Source: Anaerolineae bacterium | GTDB taxonomy: Bacteria; Chloroflexota; Anaerolineae; Aggregatilineales; Ch27 | Direction of reading: 5' to 3' | DNA length: 64,000 nt | NCBI GenBank assembly: GCA_013178165.1 | Contig: JABLXG010000006.1 | Location: 62,001 to 126,000 of the forward strand | Shown here: positions 50,417 through 60,258 of the stretch, piece by piece | Position numbering within the stretch: position 1 is the stretch's first letter | Layout of the letters: every line of letters begins with the position of its first letter | Program-made: the position numbers and the translations under genes | The notes under the pieces: model-generated | Told to the model about the DNA's origin: nothing | Databases searched by the model: none | The model's input: the letters and a program-made list of their open reading frames with translations, nothing else

Positions 50417-51319
50417 ATGACCAACATTCAGATCCAACCGCTGACCACCTGGCCGGAGATGGTCGCGCTGGCAGAAGTACAGCGACAGGTCTGGGCTAAC
50501 AGCCCGGAGTATGTCATCCAGCCCCACTGGTTGCTTTCTATCGCTTCCAACGGCGGGCTGGTACTCGGCGCGTGGGATGGGGATCAGCTCGTCGGCGGCG
50601 CCGTGGCCACCCTTGGCGCCGCCTCCGCGGATGAAAACCGGCCAGCGATGGCTAACCTGAAGCTCAATTCGGAACTGGTAGTCGTGCACGAGGCCTATCG
50701 CCACCAGGGCATTGGTTACCACCTGAAGCTGGCGGAGTATCACTTTGCCGCCCGGCGCGGCATCCGTCTGATGACCTGGGTCTTCGATCCCCTGCATGGC
50801 GAGTACGCCCATATCACCGTGCGCAAGCTGGGTGCGGTGATTGACCAGTACTACCCGGATTACTACCCGGTCCCACCGCAGGCAGCGGGCGTGCCCGCCT
50901 CGAGAGATCGTGTCCAGGCGGATTGGTGGCTGACCAGCGAACGCGCACTGCAACGCATCAGGAAAGGCCGCGCGCCGCTGACCCTGGCCCAGTATTTGGA
51001 TGGTGGGACGTGTATTCTGAATCCGTCCACGTTTGATGACCGCCTGTTGCCCGTCCCAGGGGATGACTTCCTTCAGCCGCCGGGCGCGCTGGGCCTGATC
51101 GAAATCCCAAGCCGGCTCAACCTGATCGAACAGGCTGACGCTGGGCTGGCGCAAGCATGGCGGGAGCATATCCGAGCCGTGCTTATCACGGTCATGAGCC
51201 AGGGATTCATCCTGACGGATTTCGTGCACGAGACCTACAAGGGACTTCTGCGCAGCTTCTATGTGTGCAGTCACCAGGAAGCGCTGCGCAAGTTTGATCG
51301 TAGCTTCAACCAGAATTAA
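50417..51319 (+). CDS. GNAT-fold acyltransferase (COG3375-like, possible amino-acid N-succinyltransferase)
   Basis: This 300-residue cytosolic protein has an N-terminal GNAT domain. The acyl-CoA binding region is visible as LNSELVVVHEAYRHQGIGYHLK (given as ELVVVHEAYRHQGIGYHLK, about residues 87-106), and the family-specific segment is MTWVFDPLHGEYAH. The C-terminal half (about residues 150-300) is particular to the COG3375-type family. Relatives sit next to N-succinylamino acid racemases, where they succinylate D-amino acids; the same neighbour is found here 23 bases downstream. The acyl donor and amino acid are inferred from that context, not from residues. Confidence 0.8.
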   Translation: MTNIQIQPLTTWPEMVALAEVQRQVWANSPEYVIQPHWLLSIASNGGLVLGAWDGDQLVGGAVATLGAASADENRPAMANLKLNSELVVVHEAYRHQGIGYHLKLAEYHFAARRGIRLMTWVFDPLHGEYAHITVRKLGAVIDQYYPDYYPVPPQAAGVPASRDRVQADWWLTSERALQRIRKGRAPLTLAQYLDGGTCILNPSTFDDRLLPVPGDDFLQPPGALGLIEIPSRLNLIEQADAGLAQAWREHIRAVLITVMSQGFILTDFVHETYKGLLRSFYVCSHQEALRKFDRSFNQN

Positions 51320-51342
51320 TCCCGTTGTAAGGAGGCTGTTGC

Positions 51343-52491
51343 TTGACCACCATTACCATTAACCAGATCCGCCTGCACCGGGTGGTGATGCCACTGGTAG
51401 AGCCGCTGCGCACCAGTTTCGGCCTGGAAGCAGTACGTCCCGTACTGCTGGCGGAGGTTCGCGCTGGCGACCTGGTGGCCTGGGGAGAATGCACTGCAGC
51501 GGCGGAACCGGGCTACTGCTACGAAACCGTTGGCACGGCCTATCATATCCTGACCAGGTTCCTGATCCCCGCCCTGGTGGGGAAGACACTGCATCATCCA
51601 TCGGACGGGACACGGCTGATGGCCAGCGTGCGCGGGCACCCGCTAACCAAAGCAACGCTGGATAGCGCCCTCTGGGACCTCTGGGCGCAAGCAACCGGCC
51701 AATCGCTGGCGGATACACTATGGTCGGCGCGGCCATTGCAGGCCCCTCGCCGGGAGCATGTGATGGTCGGTGTCAGTATTGGCATCCAGCCGACTATCGA
51801 TGACACGCTGGCAATTATCGAAAAGCGGCTGAAGGAAGGCTACCGGCGCATCAAACTCAAGATCAAGCCCGGCTGGGATATTGAACTGGCTTCAGCGGTG
51901 CGCGCCGCCTACCCGGACATTATGCTGATGCTCGACGCCAATAGCGCTTATACACTGGACGACGCCGACCACCTGGCCAAACTTGACCGCTTCAACCTGC
52001 TGATGCTGGAACAGCCGCTTGGTCACGACGACATCTACGAGCACAGCAAACTACAGCCGCGGCTGGCAACCCCGATCTGCTTGGACGAAAGCATCCTGTG
52101 CGCCAACGACGTGCGGCTGGCGCTGCAACTGGGCGCCTGCCGGATCATCAACCTCAAGCCGCCGCGTGTGGGCGGCCTGAGCGAAGCCGTCGCCATCCAC
52201 AAGGTGTGCTACGACGAAGGCGTGCCGCTGTGGGTTGGGGGAATGCTGGAAACCGGCGTTGGCCGGGCGCAGAACCTGGCGGTGGCCAGTTTGCCAGGGG
52301 TGACCCTGCCCAGCGATCTCTCCGCGACCAACCGTTATTACGCGCCGGACATCACCGAGCCACCCTTTGTGCTGAACCCGGACAGCACGATCGATGTGCC
52401 GCGCGGGGTCGGCTCCGGCGTTGCCGTCCAACCCGACCGGCTGGCGGCCTTCGGCGCAGCCTGGGATGCCACTTTTCCAGATATTATGTGA
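51343..52491 (+). CDS. Enolase-superfamily N-succinylamino acid racemase / o-succinylbenzoate synthase-like enzyme
   Basis: This 382-residue enzyme of the OSBS/NSAR family has the acid/base lysines in KLKIKPG (about residue 167). Metal ligands lie in MLDANSAY, LEQPLGHDD and CLDESI, with the second lysine in NLKPPRVGG. Its N-terminal capping domain starts VVMPLVEPLRTSFG. The family does menaquinone synthesis (OSBS), racemisation of N-succinylamino acids, or both. The adjacent GNAT gene favours the racemase role in converting D-amino acids to L-forms, and no men genes are nearby. TTG 51343 has AAGGAGG seven bases upstream. Confidence 0.87.
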   Translation: MTTITINQIRLHRVVMPLVEPLRTSFGLEAVRPVLLAEVRAGDLVAWGECTAAAEPGYCYETVGTAYHILTRFLIPALVGKTLHHPSDGTRLMASVRGHPLTKATLDSALWDLWAQATGQSLADTLWSARPLQAPRREHVMVGVSIGIQPTIDDTLAIIEKRLKEGYRRIKLKIKPGWDIELASAVRAAYPDIMLMLDANSAYTLDDADHLAKLDRFNLLMLEQPLGHDDIYEHSKLQPRLATPICLDESILCANDVRLALQLGACRIINLKPPRVGGLSEAVAIHKVCYDEGVPLWVGGMLETGVGRAQNLAVASLPGVTLPSDLSATNRYYAPDITEPPFVLNPDSTIDVPRGVGSGVAVQPDRLAAFGAAWDATFPDIM

Positions 52492-52535
52492 AGTAGAAGC
52501 AGGCGTCAGCGAGCGCCAGGGAACAGGGGGCAACC

Positions 52536-53405
52536 GTGTTTGAAGATTTCACCATAGCTTTCATCGGCGCCGGAACCATGGGCGAAGCCATCATTCATGG
52601 GCTGCTGTACGGGGAGATGCTCAGGCCAGACCAGATTCTGGCCGCCGATCCCCGCGTCGAGCGAATCGAAGAACTGGCCACCCGCTACAGCATTCAAATC
52701 ACGTCCAGCAACGTCGAAGCAGCGCGTGAAGCTGACCTGCTGATCCTGGCGATCAAACCGCAGGTGTTTGAGGAAGTTGCGGCGGAATTGCTGGGTCAGG
52801 TGCCTCCGGGAGCACTTGTCCTGAGCATCCTGGCCGGCGTACCGATACGCCAGATCATGAGCGGGCTGGGCATCCGGCGTGTGGTCAGGGCCATGCCCAA
52901 CACACCGGCGCGCATCAGGCAGGGCATGACCGTCTGGACCGCCACGAATGAGGTGCCGGAGCCGCAGATCGCTCAGGCGCGGGCCATTCTCTCTGCTCTG
53001 GGCGAAGAAGTCTACGTCGATCACGAGGACTACCTGGACATGGCGACGGCGCTGAGCGGCACCGGCCCGGCATATGTGTTTCTCTTCATGGAGGCAATGA
53101 TCGACGCCGGGGTGCACCTGGGCTTTTCCCGCCAGGTAGCGGCCAAACTGGTCTACCAGACCGTACGGGGATCGGTCGAGTTTGCGCTGGCGACTAACGA
53201 ACATCCGGCGCACATGCGCAACCAGGTGACCAGCCCCGGCGGGACTTCCGCCGAAGCCCTCTACCACCTGGAAAAGGGCGGCCTGCGGACCGTGATCTCG
53301 CGGGCGATCTGGGCCGCCTACCGGCGCAGCGTGGCGTTGGGCAGCGGTGGCAAGGTCTCCCGGCTGGGTGGCCGCGATCCGGAAGATCTGGGCGACAACC
53401 GGTAG
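52536..53405 (+). CDS. proC: Pyrroline-5-carboxylate reductase
   Basis: This 289-residue enzyme makes L-proline from pyrroline-5-carboxylate with NAD(P)H. The Rossmann motif is FIGAGTMGEAIIHGLL at residues 9-24. The family signatures are RAMPNTPARIRQGMT, ALSGTGPAYVFLFMEA and QVTSPGGTSAEALYHLE, all intact. GTG 52536 follows AGGGGG. It lies 44 bases after the racemase gene and may be in the same operon, which would link it to amino-acid salvage. The end is followed by a 228-base leader of atpA. Confidence 0.95.
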   Translation: MFEDFTIAFIGAGTMGEAIIHGLLYGEMLRPDQILAADPRVERIEELATRYSIQITSSNVEAAREADLLILAIKPQVFEEVAAELLGQVPPGALVLSILAGVPIRQIMSGLGIRRVVRAMPNTPARIRQGMTVWTATNEVPEPQIAQARAILSALGEEVYVDHEDYLDMATALSGTGPAYVFLFMEAMIDAGVHLGFSRQVAAKLVYQTVRGSVEFALATNEHPAHMRNQVTSPGGTSAEALYHLEKGGLRTVISRAIWAAYRRSVALGSGGKVSRLGGRDPEDLGDNR

Positions 53406-53633
53406 AGCATAAATGGCCTGCACTGGCCAGCCAGAAGTGGACATAACCACTCCTATAGTGTAGACTTAGTGACAGACTTCCCAAACGGGCCGTGTTTGAT
53501 GCGCCCATTGAGAGGACTGACCGGCCACATGGCCCGACAGCCGGAACGGCATTCGCAGAAAGAGTCTTTTGTACCGACGATGGCGGGGCTGGCGCTCTTA
53601 AGGCAGCCCATCTGATTGCGGGAGGAAGATTGC
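53406..53633. other. Leader region of the F1-ATPase operon
   Basis: No gene is seen between proC and atpA. TATAGT at 53454-53459 is a possible -10 without a good -35. No F0 or delta-subunit sequence is present here. Confidence 0.45.
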
Positions 53634-55139
53634 ATGACGGAATTTACCAGCGACATCACCAGGTCGTTGCTGGCCCAGATCGAGGAATACAAACCGGAAG
53701 TTGAAACTATCGAGGTCGGCCATGTGCTGGTAGTTGGCGACGGCATCGCCCGTGTTTCCGGCTTGCCGAATGTTCGGGCAAACGAACTGGTCAGCTTCAG
53801 CAACGGCGTGCCGGGCATCGCTTTTAACCTGGAAGCTGAGTCGGTCGGCGTGATCATCATGGGCGAATACGCCGACATCAAGGAAGGCGATGAGGTGCGG
53901 ACCACCGGACGGATCGCCTCGGTGCCCGTCGGCCCTGCCCTGATCGGGCGCGTGGTCGACGCCCTGGGCAACCCGATCGACGGCAAGGGGCCGATTGACG
54001 CGACCGAATTCTACAACATCGAACGCATCGCCCCCGGCGTGATCGAGCGTCAGAACGTTTTCCGCCCTGTCCAGACGGGTGTCCGTGTGATCGACGCGCT
54101 CACCCCGATCGGGCGCGGGCAGCGCGAGTTGATCATCGGCGACCGCCAGACCGGTAAGACCGCTCTCGCTCTGGATACAATCATCAACCAGCGGGATAAG
54201 AACCTGCACTGCATTTACGTCGCCATCGGCAAGCGGCGCGGGGAGATCGCCAACACTGTAGCAACGCTCGAGAAGTATGGTGCGATGGACTACACGACCG
54301 TCGTGGTGGCCTCCGCTTCGGATCCAGCCGCACTGCAATACCTGGCGCCCTATTCCGGCTGCGCCATGGGCGAGTACTTTATGGAAAACGGCCAGGATGC
54401 CCTGGTGGTGTACGACGATCTCTCCAAGCATGCCTGGGCCTACCGCCAGGTCTCGCTGCTGCTGCGCCGCCCGCCGGGACGCGAGGCCTACCCCGGCGAT
54501 GTGTTTTACCTGCACAGCCGCCTGCTGGAACGCGCGGCGCAGCTGAGCAAGGAACGTGGCGGCGGGAGCCTGACCGCACTGCCGATCATCGAGACATTGC
54601 TCGGCGACATCTCGGCTTACATCCCCACCAACGTGATTTCCATCACGGACGGCCAGATTTACCTGGAAAGCGACCTGTTCTACGCTGGCATCCGCCCGGC
54701 CATGAACACCGGCATCAGCGTCAGCCGTGTGGGCGGCGATGCCCAGGTGCGGGCTATGCGCCAGGTTGCCGGCGGCCTGCGCATCGACATGGCTAACTTC
54801 CGCGCCCTGGCGGCGTTCGCCCAGTTCGGCTCTGACCTGGACAAAGATACTCAGCGCCAGCTTGAGCGTGGGCGGCGTCTGACTGAGATTCTCAAGCAGC
54901 CGCAGTACCAGCCAACACCGCTGGTTGACCAGGTTGTGCTGATCTATGCCGGGACGCGCGGCTACCTTGACCAGATTGAGGTGACGCGGGTCAAGGAATG
55001 GGAGGAAGGGTTCATCCGCTTCCTGCAGGCGCAGTTCCAGGATGTGGTGAATGGTATCGAGACTGAGCTGCGGTTGACGCCGGAAATTGAGTCCCGGCTT
55101 AAGGAAGCCATTCAGACTTTCAATGCCACCTGGGCCTAA
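53634..55139 (+). CDS. atpA: F-type ATP synthase subunit alpha
   Basis: This is the 501-residue alpha subunit of the F1 head, with the non-catalytic nucleotide site. Walker A is [10 protein letters not shown] (about residues 169-178). [17 protein letters not shown] sequence follows, and [22 protein letters not shown] and [10 protein letters not shown] are hallmark motifs. The N-terminal beta barrel starts with [21 protein letters not shown] 53634 follows GGGAGGA; the weak N-terminal extension in frame lacks a site. It is the first gene of the atpA-G-D-C set. The upstream neighbour is proC, not atpH, unlike the usual order. Confidence 0.97.
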   Translation: MTEFTSDITRSLLAQIEEYKPEVETIEVGHVLVVGDGIARVSGLPNVRANELVSFSNGVPGIAFNLEAESVGVIIMGEYADIKEGDEVRTTGRIASVPVGPALIGRVVDALGNPIDGKGPIDATEFYNIERIAPGVIERQNVFRPVQTGVRVIDALTPIGRGQRELIIGDRQTGKTALALDTIINQRDKNLHCIYVAIGKRRGEIANTVATLEKYGAMDYTTVVVASASDPAALQYLAPYSGCAMGEYFMENGQDALVVYDDLSKHAWAYRQVSLLLRRPPGREAYPGDVFYLHSRLLERAAQLSKERGGGSLTALPIIETLLGDISAYIPTNVISITDGQIYLESDLFYAGIRPAMNTGISVSRVGGDAQVRAMRQVAGGLRIDMANFRALAAFAQFGSDLDKDTQRQLERGRRLTEILKQPQYQPTPLVDQVVLIYAGTRGYLDQIEVTRVKEWEEGFIRFLQAQFQDVVNGIETELRLTPEIESRLKEAIQTFNATWA

Positions 55140-55151
55140 AGGGGCACCGAT

Positions 55152-56129
55152 ATGCCAAACGTACGCGAGATCCGCAAACGTATCAAGAGCGTCAGGAATA
55201 TCGGGCAGGTCACGCGAGCGCTGGAAGCCGTTTCGGCCTCCCGCGCCCGCAAAGCCCAGCAACAGGCCATGGCCAGCCGCGCTTATGCTCAGAAAGCCTG
55301 GGAGGTGCTGGTCAACGTGGCTTCCCAGGGAGGCGCGGGACGGGCATTGCATCCCCTGCTGGAAGTGCGGGCTAACCCCACCCGGATTTGTATGTTGCTG
55401 ATTTCCGGCGATCGCGGCCTGGCTGGAGCCTACAATACCAACATCGTCCGTGTAGCAACGACCTTTGCCCGCAACCTGTGCCAGGAGAATTGCTCGGTCC
55501 AGTGGGTCACGGTCGGGCGCAAGGGTCGTGATGCCCTGCTCCGCATGGGTCAGCCGGTCGTCGCCCAGTTCAGCCACCTGCCAGCGGAACTGACCATCGC
55601 CGAGGTGATCCCCATTGCCAGAACAGTCATTGACGAATTTCTGACTGGGCGCGCTGACCAGGTGTTCATTGCTTTCACCGACTTCAAGAACACTCTTAGC
55701 CAGGAGCCGGTGGTGGTCAACCTGCTACCGTTGCGCCCATTCCAGACGGACAACCCCGTGCTCAACACGTACATCAAGCGCGAACCAACCGTGACTACAG
55801 AGGGACGCGAGTATATTTACGAACCGTCGGCGCAGGAAATCCTGGATGAAGTACTGCCGCGGTTTACCCAGCTCCAGATTTACCAGGCTATCCTGGAAAG
55901 CCAGGCCAGCGAGCATTCCGCCCGTATGATTGCCATGCGCAACGCTTCGGAGAATGCCGAAGCACTGGCTGCTGACCTGCAATTGAGCTTCAACAAAGCG
56001 CGCCAGCTGGCCATTACCAGCGAAATCCTGGATATTGTCGGCGGTGTGGAAGCTCTCCGCGAACAGGCGGAAGCCGTGGTGCGCGATATGCAGGAAGCCT
56101 ATTCGAAAACGGCTGCGGCGGCCCGCTAG
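55152..56129 (+). CDS. atpG: F-type ATP synthase subunit gamma
   Basis: This 325-residue central shaft subunit couples rotation between F0 and F1. Its N-terminal coiled-coil arm starts VREIRKRIKSVRNIGQVTRALEAVSASRARKAQ, given here as RKRIKSVRNIGQVTRAL. The C-terminal helix carries SEHSARMIAMRNASENAEAL. The middle Rossmann-like part has ISGDRGLAGAYNTNI. The length is somewhat above the usual 285-300 because of central insertions. It starts 12 bases after atpA with a fair ribosome binding site and is co-transcribed with atpD. Confidence 0.95.
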   Translation: MPNVREIRKRIKSVRNIGQVTRALEAVSASRARKAQQQAMASRAYAQKAWEVLVNVASQGGAGRALHPLLEVRANPTRICMLLISGDRGLAGAYNTNIVRVATTFARNLCQENCSVQWVTVGRKGRDALLRMGQPVVAQFSHLPAELTIAEVIPIARTVIDEFLTGRADQVFIAFTDFKNTLSQEPVVVNLLPLRPFQTDNPVLNTYIKREPTVTTEGREYIYEPSAQEILDEVLPRFTQLQIYQAILESQASEHSARMIAMRNASENAEALAADLQLSFNKARQLAITSEILDIVGGVEALREQAEAVVRDMQEAYSKTAAAAR

Positions 56130-56142
56130 CGCCCGAACCTGA

Positions 56143-57585
<1,443 letters not shown>

Positions 57586-57597
57586 AGTGAGGACAGC

Positions 57598-58050
57598 ATG
57601 CCCATCCATATCGAGGTTGTGACCCAGGAACGGCTGATCCTCGACGAACCGGCCGCCGACATGATCATCCTGCCAGGCAAGGAGGGTGTCCTGGGCGTCC
57701 TGCCGCGCCACACGCCTCTGTTGACCACCCTTGACATCGGCGAGTTGCGCATCAAGGCCCATGGCACCGAGCACGTGCTGGCAGTCTACGGCGGCATCGT
57801 CGAGATCCGCCCGGACAAAGTCGTGGTGCTGGCGGATATGGCCGAACATGCCGAGGAAATCAACCTGGAAAAGGCAGAGGAAGCCCGGCGCACGGCCCAA
57901 GAAATGATGCGCAAGGGGCCGCCCCCGGATGAGGCAGCGATCATCATGCAGGAACTGCGCCGCGCCGAACTGGCGTTACGTGTCCGCCGCCGCGCCCAGT
58001 CGCGGGCGGGCACCGTGACCCTGCGCCCTGACGACGGCGAAAAAACGTAG
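57598..58050 (+). CDS. atpC: F-type ATP synthase subunit epsilon
   Basis: This 150-residue regulatory subunit of F1 has an N-terminal beta sandwich (IEVVTQERLILDEPAADMI, GVLGVLPRHTPLLTTL). The C-terminal two-helix part that can inhibit hydrolysis is present (EEARRTAQEMMRKG, MQELRRAELALRVRRRAQSR). It is slightly longer than usual and very basic at the end. It starts 12 bases after atpD and closes the operon; a hairpin at 58121-58152 follows. Confidence 0.93.
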   Translation: MPIHIEVVTQERLILDEPAADMIILPGKEGVLGVLPRHTPLLTTLDIGELRIKAHGTEHVLAVYGGIVEIRPDKVVVLADMAEHAEEINLEKAEEARRTAQEMMRKGPPPDEAAIIMQELRRAELALRVRRRAQSRAGTVTLRPDDGEKT

Positions 58051-58363
58051 GCGGCAAGCGGCCCGTTCGATAGCGCGAACCGTGGAGGCTAGCGCCTGCG
58101 CTGCATCCTGAGCATGCCACAGCACGCCTGGACGACGTAATCCGGGCGTGCTTGCTGTTGGCGCGGCGATCTGCTATGGAGTATGCGCCCGGTTTGCGGT
58201 ATCATGCCCCCTCGTTCAGGCGGAATCTCCCGCGCCTCTGCTAACTTGAGGCATCCTGAAGAAGTTCTTCGTTTACAATGATGATGGTGAGTACGCGCCT
58301 GCACCAACCCAGCGGCCATACTGGGCAGGCGCAATGAATCGGACCTGACCGCTGGAGGTCAAC
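58051..58363. other. Intergenic region between atpC and mreB-like gene
   Basis: No gene is seen. It holds the terminator at 58121-58152 and a TACAAT (58274-58279) that could be the -10 of the mreB-like gene, with no good -35. The remainder shows nothing clear. Confidence 0.5.
58121..58152 (+). terminator. Hairpin ending the F1-ATPase operon
   Basis: AGCACGCCTGGA (58121-58132) pairs with TCCGGGCGTGCT (58141-58152), a 12-bp stem with one G-T pair and an 8-base loop. Only TTGCTGTT follows, so it may need a factor. Confidence 0.55.
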
Positions 58364-59377
58364 ATGGCGATGTTTGCAAAGCGACTGGGCGTCGACCTGG
58401 GGACGACCAACGTCTTGATTTACGAGAATGAGCGTATCGTGCTGCAGGAGCCGTCCCTGGTCGCTCTAACGGTGGAGGAAGAGCCGCCGCTGGTGGTCGC
58501 TATCGGGCAGGAAGCGCGCGACATGTGGGGGCGCACGCCAGAAAACATCGAGGTCGTCCGTCCGCTGCGCGACGGTGTGATCGCCGATTATGAAGTCACC
58601 GAAGCCATGCTGCGCTACTTCTTCGACAAGGTACTGGGCCGGGTACGCCTGTTCAAGCCGGTCGTCGGGATCAGCGTGCCATATGGGGTGACCAGTGTCG
58701 AGCGCCGTGCGGTGCACGAAGCCGCAATTCAGGCCGGCGCGCGGGAAGCCACGCTGATTCCAGAGCCACTGGCAGCCGCGATCGGCGCCGGGCTACCCGT
58801 TAACACCCCAGCTGGGAACATGGTCCTCAGCCTGGGAGGTGGGATCAGCCAGGCGGGTGTCATTGCCATGAACGGCATCGTGGTAGCCGATAGCGTCCGG
58901 GTCGGCGGCGGACGATTGGATGAAGCCATCATCGCTTACATCCGGCGCAAGTACAGCCTGGTCATCGGCGCACCAACCGCCGAATCGGTCAAGATCCAGA
59001 TCGGCGCAGCAGTAGACCTGCCGCAGGAAATGACGATGGAAATCCAGGGACGGGATCAGGTGGGCGGCTTGCCGCGCACCATCACCGTCTCAACTGGCGA
59101 GGTAGTCGAGGCCATTCAGGAGCCGCTGACGGAGATCGCCCAGGTGGTGCGTACGGTGCTGGAACGCACTCCGCCGGAACTGGCCTCTGACATCATTGAC
59201 CGGGGAATCATGCTGACCGGCGGCGGCGCATTGCTGCGCGGCATTGACCAGTATCTGACGCAGCATACCGGCGTCCCGGCTTACCGGGCTGAAAACCCGA
59301 TCGTGGCGACAGCGGTTGGGGCCGGGCGCGCCCTGAACAACCTGGCCCTGCTGCGGACCCTGCCCCAGGGATTCTAA
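58364..59377 (+). CDS. MreB-like actin homologue with altered active site
   Basis: This 337-residue actin-family protein has the MreB length and layout, including phosphate-1 loop [12 protein letters not shown] (Asp11) and adenosine motif [16 protein letters not shown]. Glu134 in [12 protein letters not shown] corresponds to a catalytic region glutamate. In place of the usual MVVDIGGGTTEV, the phosphate-2 loop reads [12 protein letters not shown]. Thus Asp becomes Ser156, the next Thr pair becomes Ile-Ser and Glu becomes Gln. This should weaken Mg-ATP handling. MreB normally directs rod-shape wall growth; mreC/mreD are not adjacent. The protein could be a regulatory or slow-hydrolysis filament. 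ATG 58364 has GGAGG eight bases upstream. Confidence 0.9.
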   Translation: MAMFAKRLGVDLGTTNVLIYENERIVLQEPSLVALTVEEEPPLVVAIGQEARDMWGRTPENIEVVRPLRDGVIADYEVTEAMLRYFFDKVLGRVRLFKPVVGISVPYGVTSVERRAVHEAAIQAGAREATLIPEPLAAAIGAGLPVNTPAGNMVLSLGGGISQAGVIAMNGIVVADSVRVGGGRLDEAIIAYIRRKYSLVIGAPTAESVKIQIGAAVDLPQEMTMEIQGRDQVGGLPRTITVSTGEVVEAIQEPLTEIAQVVRTVLERTPPELASDIIDRGIMLTGGGALLRGIDQYLTQHTGVPAYRAENPIVATAVGAGRALNNLALLRTLPQGF

Positions 59378-59434
59378 GCAGTTGTTGCCCAGCCAGCAGG
59401 TAGAGCAGGCATCGCGCCGGCTTCGGGCGGCAGT

Positions 59435-60052
59435 TCAACCGAGGTAATAGGTCATGTGTTGCAGGTGAGCCGCCGGATCGATGTGCTGTACGTGCACGCC
59501 CTCCGGGACAGCCAGGACGATCGGCGCATAATTGAGAATCGCCCGGACGCCAGCTGCCACCAGGGCATCAGTCACCTGCTGGGCGGCAGAAGCGGGTACC
59601 GCGACCATGGCGACTTGGATGCCGATGCGCTCAATCTCTTCTTTCATAACCCGGATGCTGAGCACCTTGATATTGCCCACGTAGCTGCCGATCTTGGCCG
59701 GGTCGTTGTCAAAGATGCGGGTGATGCGAAAGCCACGGTGTGCAAAGCCACCATAGCGCGCCAGCGCCCGGCCAAGGTCCCCCGCCCCGACCAACGCCAC
59801 CTGCCATTCCCGATCCAGGTGCAGAATCTTCTTGAGTTGCTCCTGCAAATAGGCAATCGCGTAGCCGGTCCCCTGTTTGCCAAAGGGGCCAAACCAGGAA
59901 AGGTCCTTGCGAATCTGGGCCGAACTGATACCCAGACGCTGGCCAAGCTCGTGAGAAGAAGTGACTTCGTAGCCTTCCTCTCGCAGCAAAGTCAACTCCC
60001 GAAGGTAGATGGGCAAACGACCAATGACGATGTCAGGAATTTCGGGCGTCAT
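59435..60052 (-). CDS. rex: Redox-sensing transcriptional repressor Rex
   Basis: This 205-residue dimeric regulator senses the NADH/NAD ratio. The N-terminal winged helix (residues 1-80) has [40 protein letters not shown] and [16 protein letters not shown]. The Rossmann domain has [19 protein letters not shown] and [16 protein letters not shown] sequence. The C-terminal swapped helix is present. Rex represses respiration and fermentation genes until NADH rises. GGAG stands before the ATG. A Rex-type operator overlaps its own start region, so it probably autoregulates. Confidence 0.96.
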   Translation of the reverse strand: MTPEIPDIVIGRLPIYLRELTLLREEGYEVTSSHELGQRLGISSAQIRKDLSWFGPFGKQGTGYAIAYLQEQLKKILHLDREWQVALVGAGDLGRALARYGGFAHRGFRITRIFDNDPAKIGSYVGNIKVLSIRVMKEEIERIGIQVAMVAVPASAAQQVTDALVAAGVRAILNYAPIVLAVPEGVHVQHIDPAAHLQHMTYYLG

Positions 60053-60079
60053 GGGCTGGGTGTCTCCTGGCCGCAGTGT

Positions 60080-60097
60080 TTGTGAAAAAGCTCATAT
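60080..60097. promoter_or_regulatory. Candidate Rex operator
   Basis: TTGTGAAAAAGCTCATAT matches the known Rex consensus TTGTGAAWWWWTTCACAA in its full left half (TTGTGA) and in four of six right-half bases. It lies exactly over the predicted start site of rex, between its -10 and the gene. Confidence 0.55.
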
Positions 60098-60126
60098 ATC
60101 CTACCACTATCATCGCAGAAGAACAA
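60098..60126 (-). promoter_or_regulatory. Promoter of rex
   Basis: On the minus strand TTGTTC (60126-60121), 17 bases, TAGGAT (60103-60098). The Rex operator begins one base downstream of the -10. Confidence 0.58.
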
Positions 60127-60204
60127 TCGGACTGTTCAAGTCCAAGATGACAAAGGTTTCTTGCGCTATTCTCATACACGTCTCACTCCAGGGCGAACCG
60201 TTCG

Positions 60205-60213
60205 TGTTATAGT
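60205..60213 (+). promoter_or_regulatory. Extended -10 promoter of the MacA-like operon
   Basis: TGT-TATAGT (60205-60213), leader of about 40 bases to ATG 60259. No -35 is seen. Confidence 0.48.
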
Positions 60214-60258
60214 AGGTCGGATTACAGGCAGCATGTGTTGGACACAGGTTTGCAGTAA

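Noticed and set aside
53598..55577. Open frame of 659 codons on the minus strand opposite atpA and atpG
   Set aside because: It spans two well-conserved genes in antisense and has no family features; it is a GC-bias shadow.
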